A DNA stretch of 64,000 nt from Shinella sp. CPCC 101442 (GTDB taxonomy: Bacteria; Pseudomonadota; Alphaproteobacteria; Rhizobiales; Rhizobiaceae), in NCBI RefSeq assembly GCF_024704725.1, contig NZ_JALIQS010000001.1, forward strand, positions 186,001 to 250,000, read 5' to 3'. How positions within the stretch are numbered: position 1 is the stretch's first letter; every line of letters begins with the position of its first letter. The position numbers and the translations under genes were made by a program. The notes below the pieces were generated by a model. The model saw only the letters and a program-made list of their open reading frames with translations. It was not told the origin of the DNA and did no database searches. This document shows positions 1 through 8,536 of this stretch, piece by piece.

Positions 1-837
1 AAGGCCCTCAAGAAGCCGCGCTGCATCGCTCAACGCCTGCTGCTGCTCCGCACCGGATCTGCGGCCCATGGGATCGACCGCGCTGATGCCGATCCTGAGG
101 CGGCCTGTAGGTTGGTGGAGGGCCTTGAGGTAGGAGCCTCCTTCGGGTTTTCGGCCCGCGGTAATGTCAAGCGAGGCTGCGCTGTCGCGAACCGATCGGG
201 TGACGACATGGTCGGAGTTAAGGCCTCCGGCAATTTCGGCGAAGTAGGGACCAACGGGATTGAGACCAGCCGTCGGCTTGAACCCGAAAACACCGCAGCA
301 GGCGGCCGGGATCCGGATGGAGCCGCCAAGATCGGTGGCGTGCGCAATCGGCACCATGCCGGCGGCCACCGCTGCCGCTGCACCGCCGCTGCTTCCGCCG
401 ACCGTCAATCCGGGCGCACGCGGGTTTTTCGTCGTGCCGTAGGCGCGCGGCTCCGTCACGAACTCGGCTGCGAATTCAGGCGTGTTGGTCTTGCCGAGGA
501 TGGACAGCCCCGCCTTGCGCCAACGATCGACCATGAGGCTGTCAGGTCGTGCAGCCGCATCGCGGAAGAACGCCGAGCCGAAGGTCGTTGGCATGCCGGA
601 CGAATAGAGGTTGGCGTCCTTCAAGAGAAACGGAACCCCATCGAGCATGCTGCGGATTTCAGAAGAGCCGTCCCGGATGCCATCAAAATTATAGCGGATC
701 ACGGCGTTCAGATCGGGATTGCGGCTTTCGATCACCCCGATTGCCGCCGCCGTGACCTGCTCGCGGGACACCTCTCCTCGCGCGATCAGGTCTGCAAGCG
801 CCACCCCGTCCAAAGCGCTGTATTCCCATTCCTTCAT
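1..837 (-). CDS. Amidase signature family enzyme (3' end beyond the window)
   Basis: Probable amidohydrolase that cleaves a carboxamide or aryl/alkyl amide in the cytoplasm. The 279 codons in the window show the amidase-signature triad: Lys about residue 73 (LLKDANL), the cis-Ser in [10 protein letters not shown] (about 149-150) and the nucleophilic Ser in DLGGSIRIP (about 173). Family members are 450-500 residues, so roughly 40 percent lies beyond position 1. The ATG at 837-835 overlaps the stop of the BetI-like regulator (ATGA), so the two are co-transcribed from the promoter next to choX. The substrate cannot be read from sequence; because of the choline-type neighbours an amide of a quaternary amine is conceivable, but this is only inference. 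Confidence 0.85.
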   Translation of the reverse strand, partial: MKEWEYSALDGVALADLIARGEVSREQVTAAAIGVIESRNPDLNAVIRYNFDGIRDGSSEIRSMLDGVPFLLKDANLYSSGMPTTFGSAFFRDAAARPDSLMVDRWRKAGLSILGKTNTPEFAAEFVTEPRAYGTTKNPRAPGLTVGGSSGGAAAAVAAGMVPIAHATDLGGSIRIPAACCGVFGFKPTAGLNPVGPYFAEIAGGLNSDHVVTRSVRDSAASLDITAGRKPEGGSYLKALHQPTGRLRIGISAVDPMGRRSGAEQQQALSDAARLLEGL

Positions 838-1436
838 TGCCCCACCTGCCCGCGCGAAAGCTGTGCAACAAGTTGAAGGACATAGTCCTTGAAGATCGGA
901 AAGGCATTTTCGGTGGTGATGCGGCTGGTCGGCTGTGCCGCCTTCACCCAGAGCCCGTCGATCATGGCGAGAAGGCAATTCACGCCGAATTCGATCCGAT
1001 CAGCCGGGATGAGGGAGCGCAGGCAATGGGCGATGTTGCTGGCCAGCCGCCTTTCATAGATCGACTGGAAACGCATCATCTCGGGATTTCCGGCAAGGCT
1101 GGCCCACAGGGCGAACCACGTCGTCGCAACAGCGGGCTGAAATTGCGCGGGCTCGAACTGAGCGGAGGCGATAGCCAGCAACCGTTCCATCGGCGTCCCT
1201 GCACCACGAAGCCGCTCAACGGTCGCCCGTGACAGCTCGCGGTTCAGATGGCGCAGGACCACCGTATAGAGCGCATCCCGGCTACCGAAGTAATGGGTGA
1301 TGAGGCTGGGGGAAATACCAGCCTTCATGCCGATCTGTCGGATGGAGCTCTGTTCGATCCCGAATTCGTGAATGGTTTCAATGGCGGCAGCGATGATCTG
1401 CTTCTGCCTAATGGGTTGCATGCCGACCTTTGGCAT
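834..1436 (-). CDS. BetI-like TetR family transcriptional repressor
   Basis: A 200-residue TetR-family regulator. The N-terminus from MPKVGMQPIRQKQI and the helix-turn-helix that follows (IRQIGMKAGISPSLITHYFG, residues about 30-50) match the choline-responsive repressor BetI, and the C-terminal ligand domain has BetI-like SRITTENA spacing. The frame is open upstream to 1538, but the chosen ATG matches the BetI family start; the longer frame would run through the palindromic operator. The gene overlaps the downstream amidase by 4 bp. It probably binds the 1471-1527 palindrome and represses both divergent transcripts in the absence of choline or a related ligand. Not named betI because no betAB operon is attached. 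Confidence 0.8.
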   Translation of the reverse strand: MPKVGMQPIRQKQIIAAAIETIHEFGIEQSSIRQIGMKAGISPSLITHYFGSRDALYTVVLRHLNRELSRATVERLRGAGTPMERLLAIASAQFEPAQFQPAVATTWFALWASLAGNPEMMRFQSIYERRLASNIAHCLRSLIPADRIEFGVNCLLAMIDGLWVKAAQPTSRITTENAFPIFKDYVLQLVAQLSRGQVGQ

Positions 1437-1470
1437 CCCGTGTCCTCCTGCATGACACAGGCATTTTGCA

Positions 1471-1527
1471 TTTTTTATTGATCGCGCCAACAAAAAAGAT
1501 ATTATTGTTGGCACGATCAATAAAAAA
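1471..1527. promoter_or_regulatory. Long inverted repeat, probable BetI-type operator between divergent genes
   Basis: The arms at 1471-1493 and 1505-1527 are 23 bp each with a single mismatch, separated by an 11-bp AT-rich spacer. They run from a T6 stretch through ATTGATCG to CCAACAA. The repeat lies between the start of the TetR regulator (1436) and choX (1537) and ends about 10 bp before the choX start. Each arm carries an ATTGATCG word resembling the half site of BetI boxes. Two dimers could bind one per arm. Confidence 0.7.
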
Positions 1528-1536
1528 GAGGGAACC

Positions 1537-2475
1537 ATGAAAACTCACGTCCTTTTCGCCAGCGTTTCGCTCGCGCTTCTGGGTTCTGCTGCGTCCGCCT
1601 GGGCGGAGCCGGAAAGCTGCCAGAAGGTCCGCCTTTCCGATCTTGGGTGGACGGACCTCGCCTTGACGAACGCCACGGCATCCCTGCTGCTGAACTCACT
1701 GGGATACGAGACCGAGCAGACGCTTCTCGGCCTTAACGTCACCTACGAGATGCTGAAGACCAACCAGGTCGATGTCTTTCTCGGCAACTGGCTTCCCGTG
1801 CAGGAGGAGCAGTTCAAGTCCTACTTCGATGACGGGGACGTCGAGGTCATCGTGACGAACCTGACGGGAGCCAAATTCACGCTCGCAGTGCCGAGCTATG
1901 TCGCCGAAGCGGGTGTCAAATCCTACGACGACCTCGCCGGACACGCCGACAAATTCGACGCCACAATCTATGGGATAGAGGCAGGTTCCAATCAGCCCCT
2001 GCTCGACATGATCACCGCCGATCGCCACGGATTGAAGGATTGGCAGGTCATCGAATCCAGCGAGACCGCCATGCTCACGCAGGTCGACAAGATGACCAAA
2101 AGCAACGAATGGATCGTGTTCCTGGCCTGGGAACCGCATCCGATGAATATCAACTACAAGCTCACCTATCTGAACGGCGGCGATGCGGAATACGGCCCGA
2201 ACTACGGCGGCGCGACGGTGCGCACCATCGCCCGCAAGGGATACGCCAAAGAGTGCCCGAATGTCGCGAAGCTGCTCAAGAACCTGACATTCCATCTCGA
2301 CTACGAGAACATCGGCATGAATGCGATCATGACCGATGGCGCCGACCCGGCCGAAACCGCGAAGAGGCTGATCGCCAAGCGGCCGGAGATTCTTGAAAAA
2401 TGGTTGGCTGGCGTGACGGCACGCGACGGCGGAGATGGCCTGCAGGCTGCCCAGGACGCATTGTTGGCAAGGTAG
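1537..2475 (+). CDS. Choline-type ABC transporter substrate-binding protein (ChoX-like)
   Basis: A 312-residue periplasmic protein of the glycine betaine/choline (OpuAC/ChoX) family, with a Sec signal peptide ending near AWAEPESC (about 23-28). Aromatic-box residues expected from S. meliloti ChoX are visible as Trp38 and Asp40 (DLGWTDL), Trp85 (GNWLP) and Trp198 (LAWEPHP). The position equivalent to the box Tyr is Phe114 (GAKFTLA), and the hydroxyl-binding Asn loop differs (GIEAGSN), so ligand preference may be altered. A GAGGG ribosome site precedes the ATG. No permease or ATPase gene follows; a hairpin ends the transcript. It must borrow membrane components from elsewhere or act as an orphan receptor. 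Probably controlled by the adjacent BetI-like repressor. Confidence 0.85.
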   Translation: MKTHVLFASVSLALLGSAASAWAEPESCQKVRLSDLGWTDLALTNATASLLLNSLGYETEQTLLGLNVTYEMLKTNQVDVFLGNWLPVQEEQFKSYFDDGDVEVIVTNLTGAKFTLAVPSYVAEAGVKSYDDLAGHADKFDATIYGIEAGSNQPLLDMITADRHGLKDWQVIESSETAMLTQVDKMTKSNEWIVFLAWEPHPMNINYKLTYLNGGDAEYGPNYGGATVRTIARKGYAKECPNVAKLLKNLTFHLDYENIGMNAIMTDGADPAETAKRLIAKRPEILEKWLAGVTARDGGDGLQAAQDALLAR

Positions 2476-2482
2476 ATGACTA

Positions 2483-2508
2483 CGGTGCCGAGCGAAAGCT
2501 CGGCACCG
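2483..2508. terminator. Strong stem-loop between convergent genes
   Basis: Perfect 11-bp arms CGGTGCCGAGC / GCTCGGCACCG (2483-2493 and 2498-2508) with a GAAA tetraloop, 7 bp after the choX stop and before the converging end of the phosphatase gene at 2541. There is no long U-tract, so it may act as a bidirectional terminator or as an mRNA-stabilising hairpin. Confidence 0.7.
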
Positions 2509-2540
2509 GGCCATCGCGCAGGGGCGTTTCCACGCCTCCA

Positions 2541-3329
2541 TCAATCCCGACGCAGGAGGTCCAAGGCCGCACGGTGGATTTCCGCGTTGGCCGCCATCAG
2601 CACGGTTTCATATTGCGGGGCGTCGATGAGCAGCCGACCGTGCCAGTCGGTTACGACACCGCCGGCCGCCTCTACGATCGGCATTTGCGGAAGGATGTCG
2701 TAGTCGAAGACGTTGCTTTCGACGAGAAGGTCGATGCCGCCGAGGGCGAGCAAGCCGGCGGCGTAGCAGTCATGCGAGAAGCGGCTGAAACGGACCTTTG
2801 CGGCAAGGGCGGCGAAACGCTCGTGGTGCGAGGGATCGAACTGCTCCAGGGCTGAAGTGTAGAGGATGGCTTCGCCGAGCCGGATTTGGTCGCTTGTGCG
2901 GATCGGCGCACCGTTGAGGGTCGCAGTGGCATGTGTGCCAAGCCAGCGTTCGCCGGTGATCGGCTGGTTGATCAGGCCGAGAACGGGCTTGCCCCGGTGA
3001 AGCAGCGCGATCTGCGTGCCGAAGGCGAGCGAGCCGGAGAGGAAGGATTTCGTGCCGTCGATCGGGTCGAGAACCCAGATCCATTCGGCATTGGTCCGGC
3101 ACGCGCCGAATTCCTCGCCCCTTATGCCGTGCTCGGGGAATGCCGCCTCGATCATGCCGCGCATGACCGTTTCGGCATCGCGATCGGCGATGGTGACGGG
3201 GCTGGCATCGGCCTTGGCATCGACCGGAATTCGCTTGCGGAACCACGGGCGGATCACCTCTGCGGCGGCATCCGCCATGGCGTGGGCGATCGCCAGAAAA
3301 GCCGGCGGGCAGGTGGTTTCAGCATTCAT
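2541..3329 (-). CDS. Inositol monophosphatase family phosphatase (HisN-like)
   Basis: A 262-residue Mg-dependent phosphomonoesterase of the IMPase/FBPase/CysQ superfamily. Signature residues are seen: the GEEFG metal-ligand Glu near residue 70, WVLDPIDGTKSF (metal-binding DPIDG, about 90-100) and the C-terminal VFDYDILPQMPIVEAAGG (second IMPase motif). This sub-branch includes alphaproteobacterial histidinol-phosphatases, but the operon context suggests dephosphorylation of an imported or derived phosphate ester. It is the last gene of the six-gene operon; its ATG overlaps the stop of the TIM-barrel gene by 4 bp. The substrate is unknown. Confidence 0.85.
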   Translation of the reverse strand: MNAETTCPPAFLAIAHAMADAAAEVIRPWFRKRIPVDAKADASPVTIADRDAETVMRGMIEAAFPEHGIRGEEFGACRTNAEWIWVLDPIDGTKSFLSGSLAFGTQIALLHRGKPVLGLINQPITGERWLGTHATATLNGAPIRTSDQIRLGEAILYTSALEQFDPSHHERFAALAAKVRFSRFSHDCYAAGLLALGGIDLLVESNVFDYDILPQMPIVEAAGGVVTDWHGRLLIDAPQYETVLMAANAEIHRAALDLLRRD

Positions 3330-4387
3330 CCTTCGGTCCTTTCGGCTTCTTGCGCGATATCCTCGAGCATGGTCCGGATCGTTTCCACCTGCCGCTGGGC
3401 GGCGACGGCCTCGCGGCTGAGACGCGCCGCGAGATCTCCCGGTCCGAGATCGGTGAAGCTCGCCGTTCGGTCGGGAATGAAGGGATCCGGCCCATCCGAG
3501 GGCCGGCGTAGCGCCGGGGCGAAGTAGCCCTCCTCCTCCTCCAGTCCGAAGGCGAGAATCTGCGAGCGGTCTTCACCGAGCAGAAGCAGATCCACGAACA
3601 TCGCCTGCATCGGCAGATGGCCCGCGCCCGAGACACAGGCCAGATGCGCCCAACCACCGCGATCCGGCTCGACCAGGCAGTCCTTGACATGAACCTCTGT
3701 GATGTAGGGAGCCTGGATCGCGAGAGCCGGCATCGGCAACTCGTAGGCATTGATCATGTTACCGAAATCGAAGAGCAGGCTGAGGCGTGGATTGGCAACC
3801 GCTTCAATGATGTGAACCAATTCCTGCGATTTCAGGTCCTCGTGCTGCTCCAGCGTGTAGCGCAGCTGGCCCTCCGGATCGAAATCTGTAAGGCGCCGGA
3901 GGTCGGCGATCGTCCAGTTGATGATCTGTGACACCCGTCCCTCGTAGCGTGGGTAGCACCGCAGCGAGGTCGCGCCGGTGGTGAGCGCGATGCGCACGGC
4001 ATCGGCAAGGCCGCCCTCCTCCGTCGTGCTGGTCTCGACGTGGAGTTCCAGTCCACGCGCCTTTAGCTGCGTTGCTAAAGCGGCGAGCGTGTCGTCATCC
4101 ATGCGGCTGAGGCTGGCCTGCTCCCCATCGTCGACATGCAGCTTGAGACCGGAAAGGCGCTGCGCTGCGGTAAAATCCGCGAGCCGCAGCGGCGTCATGC
4201 CGCCGAAACGCATATTGAGATGAAAGGCATAGGCATGGGCAAAAAGCGGCGCACCGCGCGCACGCGCGGCAAGCCGGGCTCGGCTTGCCGGATCCAACGC
4301 GGCGATTGTCTTGCGCCAGTCCGGCGGCTCAAGGCTCCACGGCATTTCCGTCACGATATCGGTTCCTCCATAATTCAGGTTACGCAT
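3326..4387 (-). CDS. Xylose isomerase-like TIM-barrel protein (sugar epimerase/isomerase family)
   Basis: A 353-residue AP-endonuclease-2/xylose-isomerase-like TIM barrel. Likely divalent-metal residues are the Glu in LELHVETSTTEEGG (about 125-133), the Asp in LLFDFGNM (about 205) and the His in TEVHVKDCL (about 233), the usual E-D-H-E pattern of tagatose/inosose epimerases. The exact reaction is not recognisable. It sits 3 bp after the ABC ATPase gene and overlaps the phosphatase gene by 4 bp, so uptake, isomerisation/cleavage and dephosphorylation are probably linked in one pathway. Confidence 0.75.
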   Translation of the reverse strand: MRNLNYGGTDIVTEMPWSLEPPDWRKTIAALDPASRARLAARARGAPLFAHAYAFHLNMRFGGMTPLRLADFTAAQRLSGLKLHVDDGEQASLSRMDDDTLAALATQLKARGLELHVETSTTEEGGLADAVRIALTTGATSLRCYPRYEGRVSQIINWTIADLRRLTDFDPEGQLRYTLEQHEDLKSQELVHIIEAVANPRLSLLFDFGNMINAYELPMPALAIQAPYITEVHVKDCLVEPDRGGWAHLACVSGAGHLPMQAMFVDLLLLGEDRSQILAFGLEEEEGYFAPALRRPSDGPDPFIPDRTASFTDLGPGDLAARLSREAVAAQRQVETIRTMLEDIAQEAERTEG

Positions 4388-4390
4388 CCT

Positions 4391-5449
4391 TCAGGCGGCG
4401 AGCACCAGAAGGTCGCGATCCGAGATGCTCACCTCGACGGACGCGCCCACGGCCGGCGGCGGCCGGTCGGGCTGGTTGAACGTGTCGAGGGACAGGCTCT
4501 GGCCGCCGACCGTGACGCGAATGCGGATCACCGAACCGAGGAAATGCACCTCGGCGATGCGACCGGCAAGCACCACGTCGTGCCCCTCGGTCCGGCCAAG
4601 CGCTACCGTTTCCGGCCGAAGCGCCAGGCTGATGCGTTCACCGGCACGGGCAGACAATGGCCGGTTCAACACGACGGGCACCTCGCCGAGGCGAACGCGG
4701 CCATTGGCCGCCTCCACCACATCGACATCGACGAGATTGAGCGTGCCGACGAACTCCGCGACGAAACGGGTCGCAGGACGATTGTAGATATCGAAGGGCG
4801 TGCCGACCTGGTCGGCGATCCCTTGGTGCATGACCACAATACGATCCGATATGGAGAGCGCTTCTTCCTGATCATGTGTGACGAAGATGGTGGTGATGCC
4901 GAGGTCCTGCTGGATGCGACGGATTTCCTCGCGCAGACTGATGCGGATCTTTGCATCGAGCGCGGAGAGCGGCTCGTCGAGCAGCAGCACCTGAGGACGC
5001 GGCGCCAGCGCCCGGGCGAGCGCCACGCGCTGCTGCTGGCCGCCGGAGAGCTGGAAGGGATAGCGGGCGCCGAGTTGCGGCAGGCCGATCAGTTCCAGCA
5101 TTTCCGCAACGCGCCGCGCGATCGACGCCTTGTCCTCACCCGCCACTTTGAGGCCGAAGCCGATGTTTTCCGCCACGGTCAGGTTTGGAAAGAGCGCATA
5201 GGCCTGGAAGACCATGCCGATCTTGCGCCGATTTGCGGGAAGGCCCGTGACATCCCGGCCATCGATGCGAATTGCGCCCGATGTCGGCGTCTCGAAGCCG
5301 GCGACCATGCGCAGAACCGTCGTCTTGCCGCAGCCGGAGGGGCCGAGGAAGGAGACGAACTCTCCCTTTTCGATGCCGAGATTGAAATCCTTGACGACGC
5401 GGGTCGCGCCGAAGGCTTTTTCCAGGTGATGGATGTCGAGAAAGGCCAT
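4391..5449 (-). CDS. ABC transporter ATP-binding protein (PotA/UgpC/FbpC type)
   Basis: A 352-residue ATPase with all motifs: Walker A GPSGCGKTT (about 36-44), Q-loop FQAYALF, signature LSGGQQQRVALARAL (about 134-148), Walker B LLLDEPLSAL and the switch His in VTHDQEEA. The C-terminus (about 240-352) is a TOBE/OB domain typical of polyamine, iron and sugar-phosphate importers. It energises the two permeases encoded immediately upstream, only 2 bp away. Transport specificity is set by the binding protein and is not known. Confidence 0.9.
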   Translation of the reverse strand: MAFLDIHHLEKAFGATRVVKDFNLGIEKGEFVSFLGPSGCGKTTVLRMVAGFETPTSGAIRIDGRDVTGLPANRRKIGMVFQAYALFPNLTVAENIGFGLKVAGEDKASIARRVAEMLELIGLPQLGARYPFQLSGGQQQRVALARALAPRPQVLLLDEPLSALDAKIRISLREEIRRIQQDLGITTIFVTHDQEEALSISDRIVVMHQGIADQVGTPFDIYNRPATRFVAEFVGTLNLVDVDVVEAANGRVRLGEVPVVLNRPLSARAGERISLALRPETVALGRTEGHDVVLAGRIAEVHFLGSVIRIRVTVGGQSLSLDTFNQPDRPPPAVGASVEVSISDRDLLVLAA

Positions 5450-5451
5450 GG

Positions 5452-6240
5452 TCAGCGCCTCGCGGTGGAGAATTTGGAGAATCGGGTGACGAGCTGGATC
5501 AGTCCCATGCAGGCCCAGGTGATGGCGAAGGCGACAACGGCAAGCGCCGAGGGCTCATAGGCCCGGTTGCCACCCATCCAGACCATGTAGGGTCCGAAGG
5601 AATTGACGTTCAGCAGGGCGGCAAAGACATATTCACCGATGACGATCGCGAAGGTCAGAAATGCACCCGACAGGACAGATACGAAAACATTCGGCAGGAT
5701 TACGACCGTGAGGATGCGCGCCCAGCCAGCCCCGAGCGACTGTGCCGCTTCGGTGAGACTGGCGATGTCGATGGTGCGCAGGCCTGTGTCGACCGAACGG
5801 TACATGTAGGGCAGCGCCAGCGTCGCATAGCCGAAGAGCAGGAGCAGGTTGGTGCCCAACCAGGTTCCCGTCAGCGGCAGGATGGAGGAGGTATTGTAGA
5901 TGCGGATATAGCCAAAAACGATGACGATAGGCGGAATGACCAGCGGCAGGAGCGTGATGAACTCGATGACGGGCCTGAGGCCAGGAAGTCGGAGCCGCAC
6001 GAAGTAAGCCGTCGGCACGACCAGGAGGATGCCGAGCACGATGGTCAGCAAGGCCAGCACGACCGAATAGAGGAAGGTCTGTTGGAACTGCGGATCGGCA
6101 AGCACGATGCGGTAGGCTTCGAAACTGTATTCGCCGCGCTTCATGCGCATCGAGAAATCGACCATGCCGGCGAGCGGCAGCAGGAAATAGATGCCGCCGA
6201 GCGCGACGGCGAAGAGAGACCAGAAGCGCTTTCCAATCAT
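5452..6240 (-). CDS. ABC transporter permease (second subunit)
   Basis: A 262-residue integral membrane protein with about six transmembrane helices and the EAA loop motif (SLTEAAQSLGAGWARI, about 160-175) that docks the ATPase. It belongs to the PotC/FbpB-like family. The start chosen is the ATG at 6240, which overlaps the stop of the first permease (ATGA); a longer frame to 6558 would be embedded in that gene. It pairs with the 6237-7121 product to form a heterodimeric channel. Confidence 0.88.
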   Translation of the reverse strand: MIGKRFWSLFAVALGGIYFLLPLAGMVDFSMRMKRGEYSFEAYRIVLADPQFQQTFLYSVVLALLTIVLGILLVVPTAYFVRLRLPGLRPVIEFITLLPLVIPPIVIVFGYIRIYNTSSILPLTGTWLGTNLLLLFGYATLALPYMYRSVDTGLRTIDIASLTEAAQSLGAGWARILTVVILPNVFVSVLSGAFLTFAIVIGEYVFAALLNVNSFGPYMVWMGGNRAYEPSALAVVAFAITWACMGLIQLVTRFSKFSTARR

Positions 6241-7121
6241 TTGACCCACCGTTCGGCACGCATGCGCAGAAGGATGTAGATGCCGTTGGCGATTGCGGTG
6301 AGCGCGATCATGCCGAAGGCGATGGCATAGCCGAGATGCGGATCGTTGAGCACGTCGCCGCGGATCTGCGCGAAGAGCACGATGGGCGCAATCGAGAGCG
6401 AGGAGCCGGTGAGCGCGATAGCCGTGGCGACGGCGCCGAACGCATTGGCGAAGAGCAGGGCCAGCGTGCCGAGCAGCGAGGGCCACAGCACCGGCAGCGC
6501 TACCATCCGCCAGTATTGCGCACCTGAAGCCCCGAGGCTTTCGGCCGCCTCGCGCCATTCGCGGCGAAGGCCTTCCAGCGCGGGCGTGATGATCAGCACC
6601 ATCAGCGGGATCTGGAAATAAAGATAGGTCAGCGCCAGCCCGAGGAACGAGACGATGCTGAAGCCGGAGCCGTAGAGATTGATGCCGAACCAGTTGCGCA
6701 AAAGCATGGTCACGAAACCGAGCCGGCCGAGCGTTGCGATGAAGGCGAAGGCGAGCGGCACGCCGGCGAAGTTCGAGGCGACACCCGAAAAGGTGATGAT
6801 GCCGTTGCGAAGCCAGCGCGGCAGGTCGCCGAGCGTGATTGCGGCGGCGATGAGGAAGCCGAAGAGACAGCCGAGCGCGGCAGTCAGCAGGCTGAGCTCG
6901 ATGGAGATCCAGAAGGCCGACCGGATGGAGGGCGAGAGCAGCTTGCCGAGATTTTCCAGCGTCACCTGGCCTTGCGGGTTGCGAAAAGCGCCGATGACGA
7001 TGTTGAGCGTCGGCAGGATCAGGAACAGCGTGGCGAAGAGGAAGAACGGAGCAACCCCGATCCAGTGAATAAGTTGCCGCGGCCGCAAGGCCGCCGGCAG
7101 AGAAGCGGCGCTTGTCGTCAT
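6237..7121 (-). CDS. ABC transporter permease (first subunit)
   Basis: A 294-residue membrane permease with six to seven predicted helices and an EAA-type loop (EWREAAESLGASGAQY, about 190-205) of the PotB/FbpB-like binding-protein-dependent importers. The start MTTSAASLP is preceded by an AGGAAA ribosome site; the frame continues upstream without support. It follows the binding-protein gene after a 72-bp gap containing a strong hairpin, which probably lowers permease expression relative to the binding protein. Confidence 0.88.
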   Translation of the reverse strand: MTTSAASLPAALRPRQLIHWIGVAPFFLFATLFLILPTLNIVIGAFRNPQGQVTLENLGKLLSPSIRSAFWISIELSLLTAALGCLFGFLIAAAITLGDLPRWLRNGIITFSGVASNFAGVPLAFAFIATLGRLGFVTMLLRNWFGINLYGSGFSIVSFLGLALTYLYFQIPLMVLIITPALEGLRREWREAAESLGASGAQYWRMVALPVLWPSLLGTLALLFANAFGAVATAIALTGSSLSIAPIVLFAQIRGDVLNDPHLGYAIAFGMIALTAIANGIYILLRMRAERWVK

Positions 7122-7146
7122 CGGATGTTTCCTGCGGGGAGGACTT

Positions 7147-7183
7147 GGCCGGAGGCTTCGCGAGAAGAGCAAAGCCTCCGGCC
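7147..7183. other. Stem-loop between binding-protein and permease genes
   Basis: Perfect 12-bp arms GGCCGGAGGCTT and AAGCCTCCGGCC (7147-7158 and 7172-7183) in the gap between the end of the binding-protein gene (7194) and the permease start (7121). Probably protects the upstream message and/or attenuates read-through. Confidence 0.65.
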
Positions 7184-7193
7184 GGATGCGGGC

Positions 7194-8312
7194 TTACTTC
7201 ACGTTGGCGCCGACCACCTTGTCCCAGCCTTCGACGATCGCGCTCTTGTTGGCGTCGAGCGCCTCAACGGACGGGAAGATCGCCTTTTCATAGGCTTCGG
7301 CAGGCGGCAGCTTGTCGAGCAGCTCCTGCGGGAATTTTCCGGCCTTCAGCATGGCGTTGAAGCGCGCGGGATGGCAGTAGCCCTTCAGCCAGCCGGTCTG
7401 GCCCTCGTCGGAATAGAGATATTCCATCCAGAGCTTGGCGGCATTCGGATGCGGCGCATAGGCCGAGATCGCCTGTACGTAAACGCCCGCCACCACGCCG
7501 GTCGCCGGCACGATGACGTCCATCGGCGGATTGCCGTTCAGCGCATCGCGCCAGGACAGCAGGTTGTAGTCCCAAGCGGCAATGATCGGCGTCTGGCCCT
7601 GTGCGATGGTGCCGGCCTTGCCGAGCACAGGCACGAAATTGCCGGCCTTGTTCAATTCGGCGAAGAGTTCGAGACCCTTCTTGCCGGAGTCCGCGCCGGG
7701 CTCGGCACCGCGCGAAATGCCCGCCGACATCAAGGCAAGGATTGCCTGTGCCGAGGAGCGCGGATCGCCGGTGAGCGCGACGGAACCGGAATATTCCGGT
7801 TTGGTGAGGTCCGACCAGTCGGCCGGCGGGGTCTGGATCAGGTCCTTGTTGATGCCGAAGGCCATGACGCCATAGTAGTCGCCGTACCAGTAGCCGTCCG
7901 CGTCCTTGATGTTGTCAGGGATCTCGTTCCAGGTCGCCACCTTGTAGGGCTGCAAGAGGCCTTCCTTCGTGGCCGCCGGCGCAAAGGCGAGGCCGAGATC
8001 GACGACGTCGGGCGCCTGCGAGCCCGTATTGCCCTTGTTGGAGCGGATCGCCTCCAGTTCGTCGGCCGTGCCGGCGTCGGGGTTCAGTTCGTTGACGGTG
8101 ATGCCGGGATACTTCGCCTTGAAGCCTTCAATAACCTCGCCGTAGTTGCACCAGTCATGCGGCAGGGCGATGACGGTCAGCATGCCCTCCTTCGTGGCGG
8201 CATCGACGAGATCCTGCGGCGCCTCGGCGCGGGCAAGGCCCGGCAGCGCGGCGGCGATGGCAAGCGTGGAAACGAAAGCCGAGCGGGCGGCATGCGATAG
8301 GCGCGTTTTCAT
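7194..8312 (-). CDS. ABC transporter extracellular solute-binding protein, family 1 type
   Basis: A 372-residue periplasmic binding protein with a Sec signal peptide (hydrophobic stretch about 12-28, cleavage near LARAEAP). Its fold resembles the iron/polyamine/2-aminoethylphosphonate/hexose-phosphate (AfuA-like) branch, with a C-terminal PHPNAAKLWMEYLYS segment typical of that group. The ATG at 8312 has a strong AGGAGG ribosome site; the open frame upstream to 8639 has none. First gene of the six-gene operon and divergent from the MocR regulator. Ligand unknown; the phosphatase in the operon makes a phosphorylated solute attractive, but that is inference. Confidence 0.85.
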   Translation of the reverse strand: MKTRLSHAARSAFVSTLAIAAALPGLARAEAPQDLVDAATKEGMLTVIALPHDWCNYGEVIEGFKAKYPGITVNELNPDAGTADELEAIRSNKGNTGSQAPDVVDLGLAFAPAATKEGLLQPYKVATWNEIPDNIKDADGYWYGDYYGVMAFGINKDLIQTPPADWSDLTKPEYSGSVALTGDPRSSAQAILALMSAGISRGAEPGADSGKKGLELFAELNKAGNFVPVLGKAGTIAQGQTPIIAAWDYNLLSWRDALNGNPPMDVIVPATGVVAGVYVQAISAYAPHPNAAKLWMEYLYSDEGQTGWLKGYCHPARFNAMLKAGKFPQELLDKLPPAEAYEKAIFPSVEALDANKSAIVEGWDKVVGANVK

Positions 8313-8472
8313 GAAGTCCTCCTGTTGACCGTCTGCGACGGCGCGTGAGCGTTGACTGTCTGTCGGTCTCTGCATCCGGCCGCGACCGCGGTCCGTGCAT
8401 TCCGGTTCCCCCGCACTCTGTCTGCGTCCTTCGGGGCTGCATCGGTGCTTTTCGTGTAGGCAGAGCATGTAA

Positions 8473-8504
8473 CAATTGGACAACAATAAAACGTCCATTA
8501 TTGT
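8473..8504. promoter_or_regulatory. Nested inverted repeats in the divergent promoter region
   Basis: TTGGAC (8476-8481) faces GTCCA (8493-8497), and ACAATAA (8483-8489) faces TTATTGT (8498-8504). The elements lie 33-64 bp upstream of the MocR gene and about 165 bp upstream of the binding-protein gene. They are reasonable operator candidates for the MocR regulator, which usually binds repeated sites in the shared intergenic region. No promoter elements were assigned with certainty. Confidence 0.4.
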
Positions 8505-8536
8505 GCGTTCAACTGTACCAATTTTGGAGATAGGCC

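Noticed and set aside
4136-5560. Long open frame on the plus strand opposite the ABC ATPase gene
   Set aside because: Antisense to a fully conserved ATPase; the predicted protein is rich in His/Arg/Asp with no domain, typical of a shadow frame in high-GC DNA.
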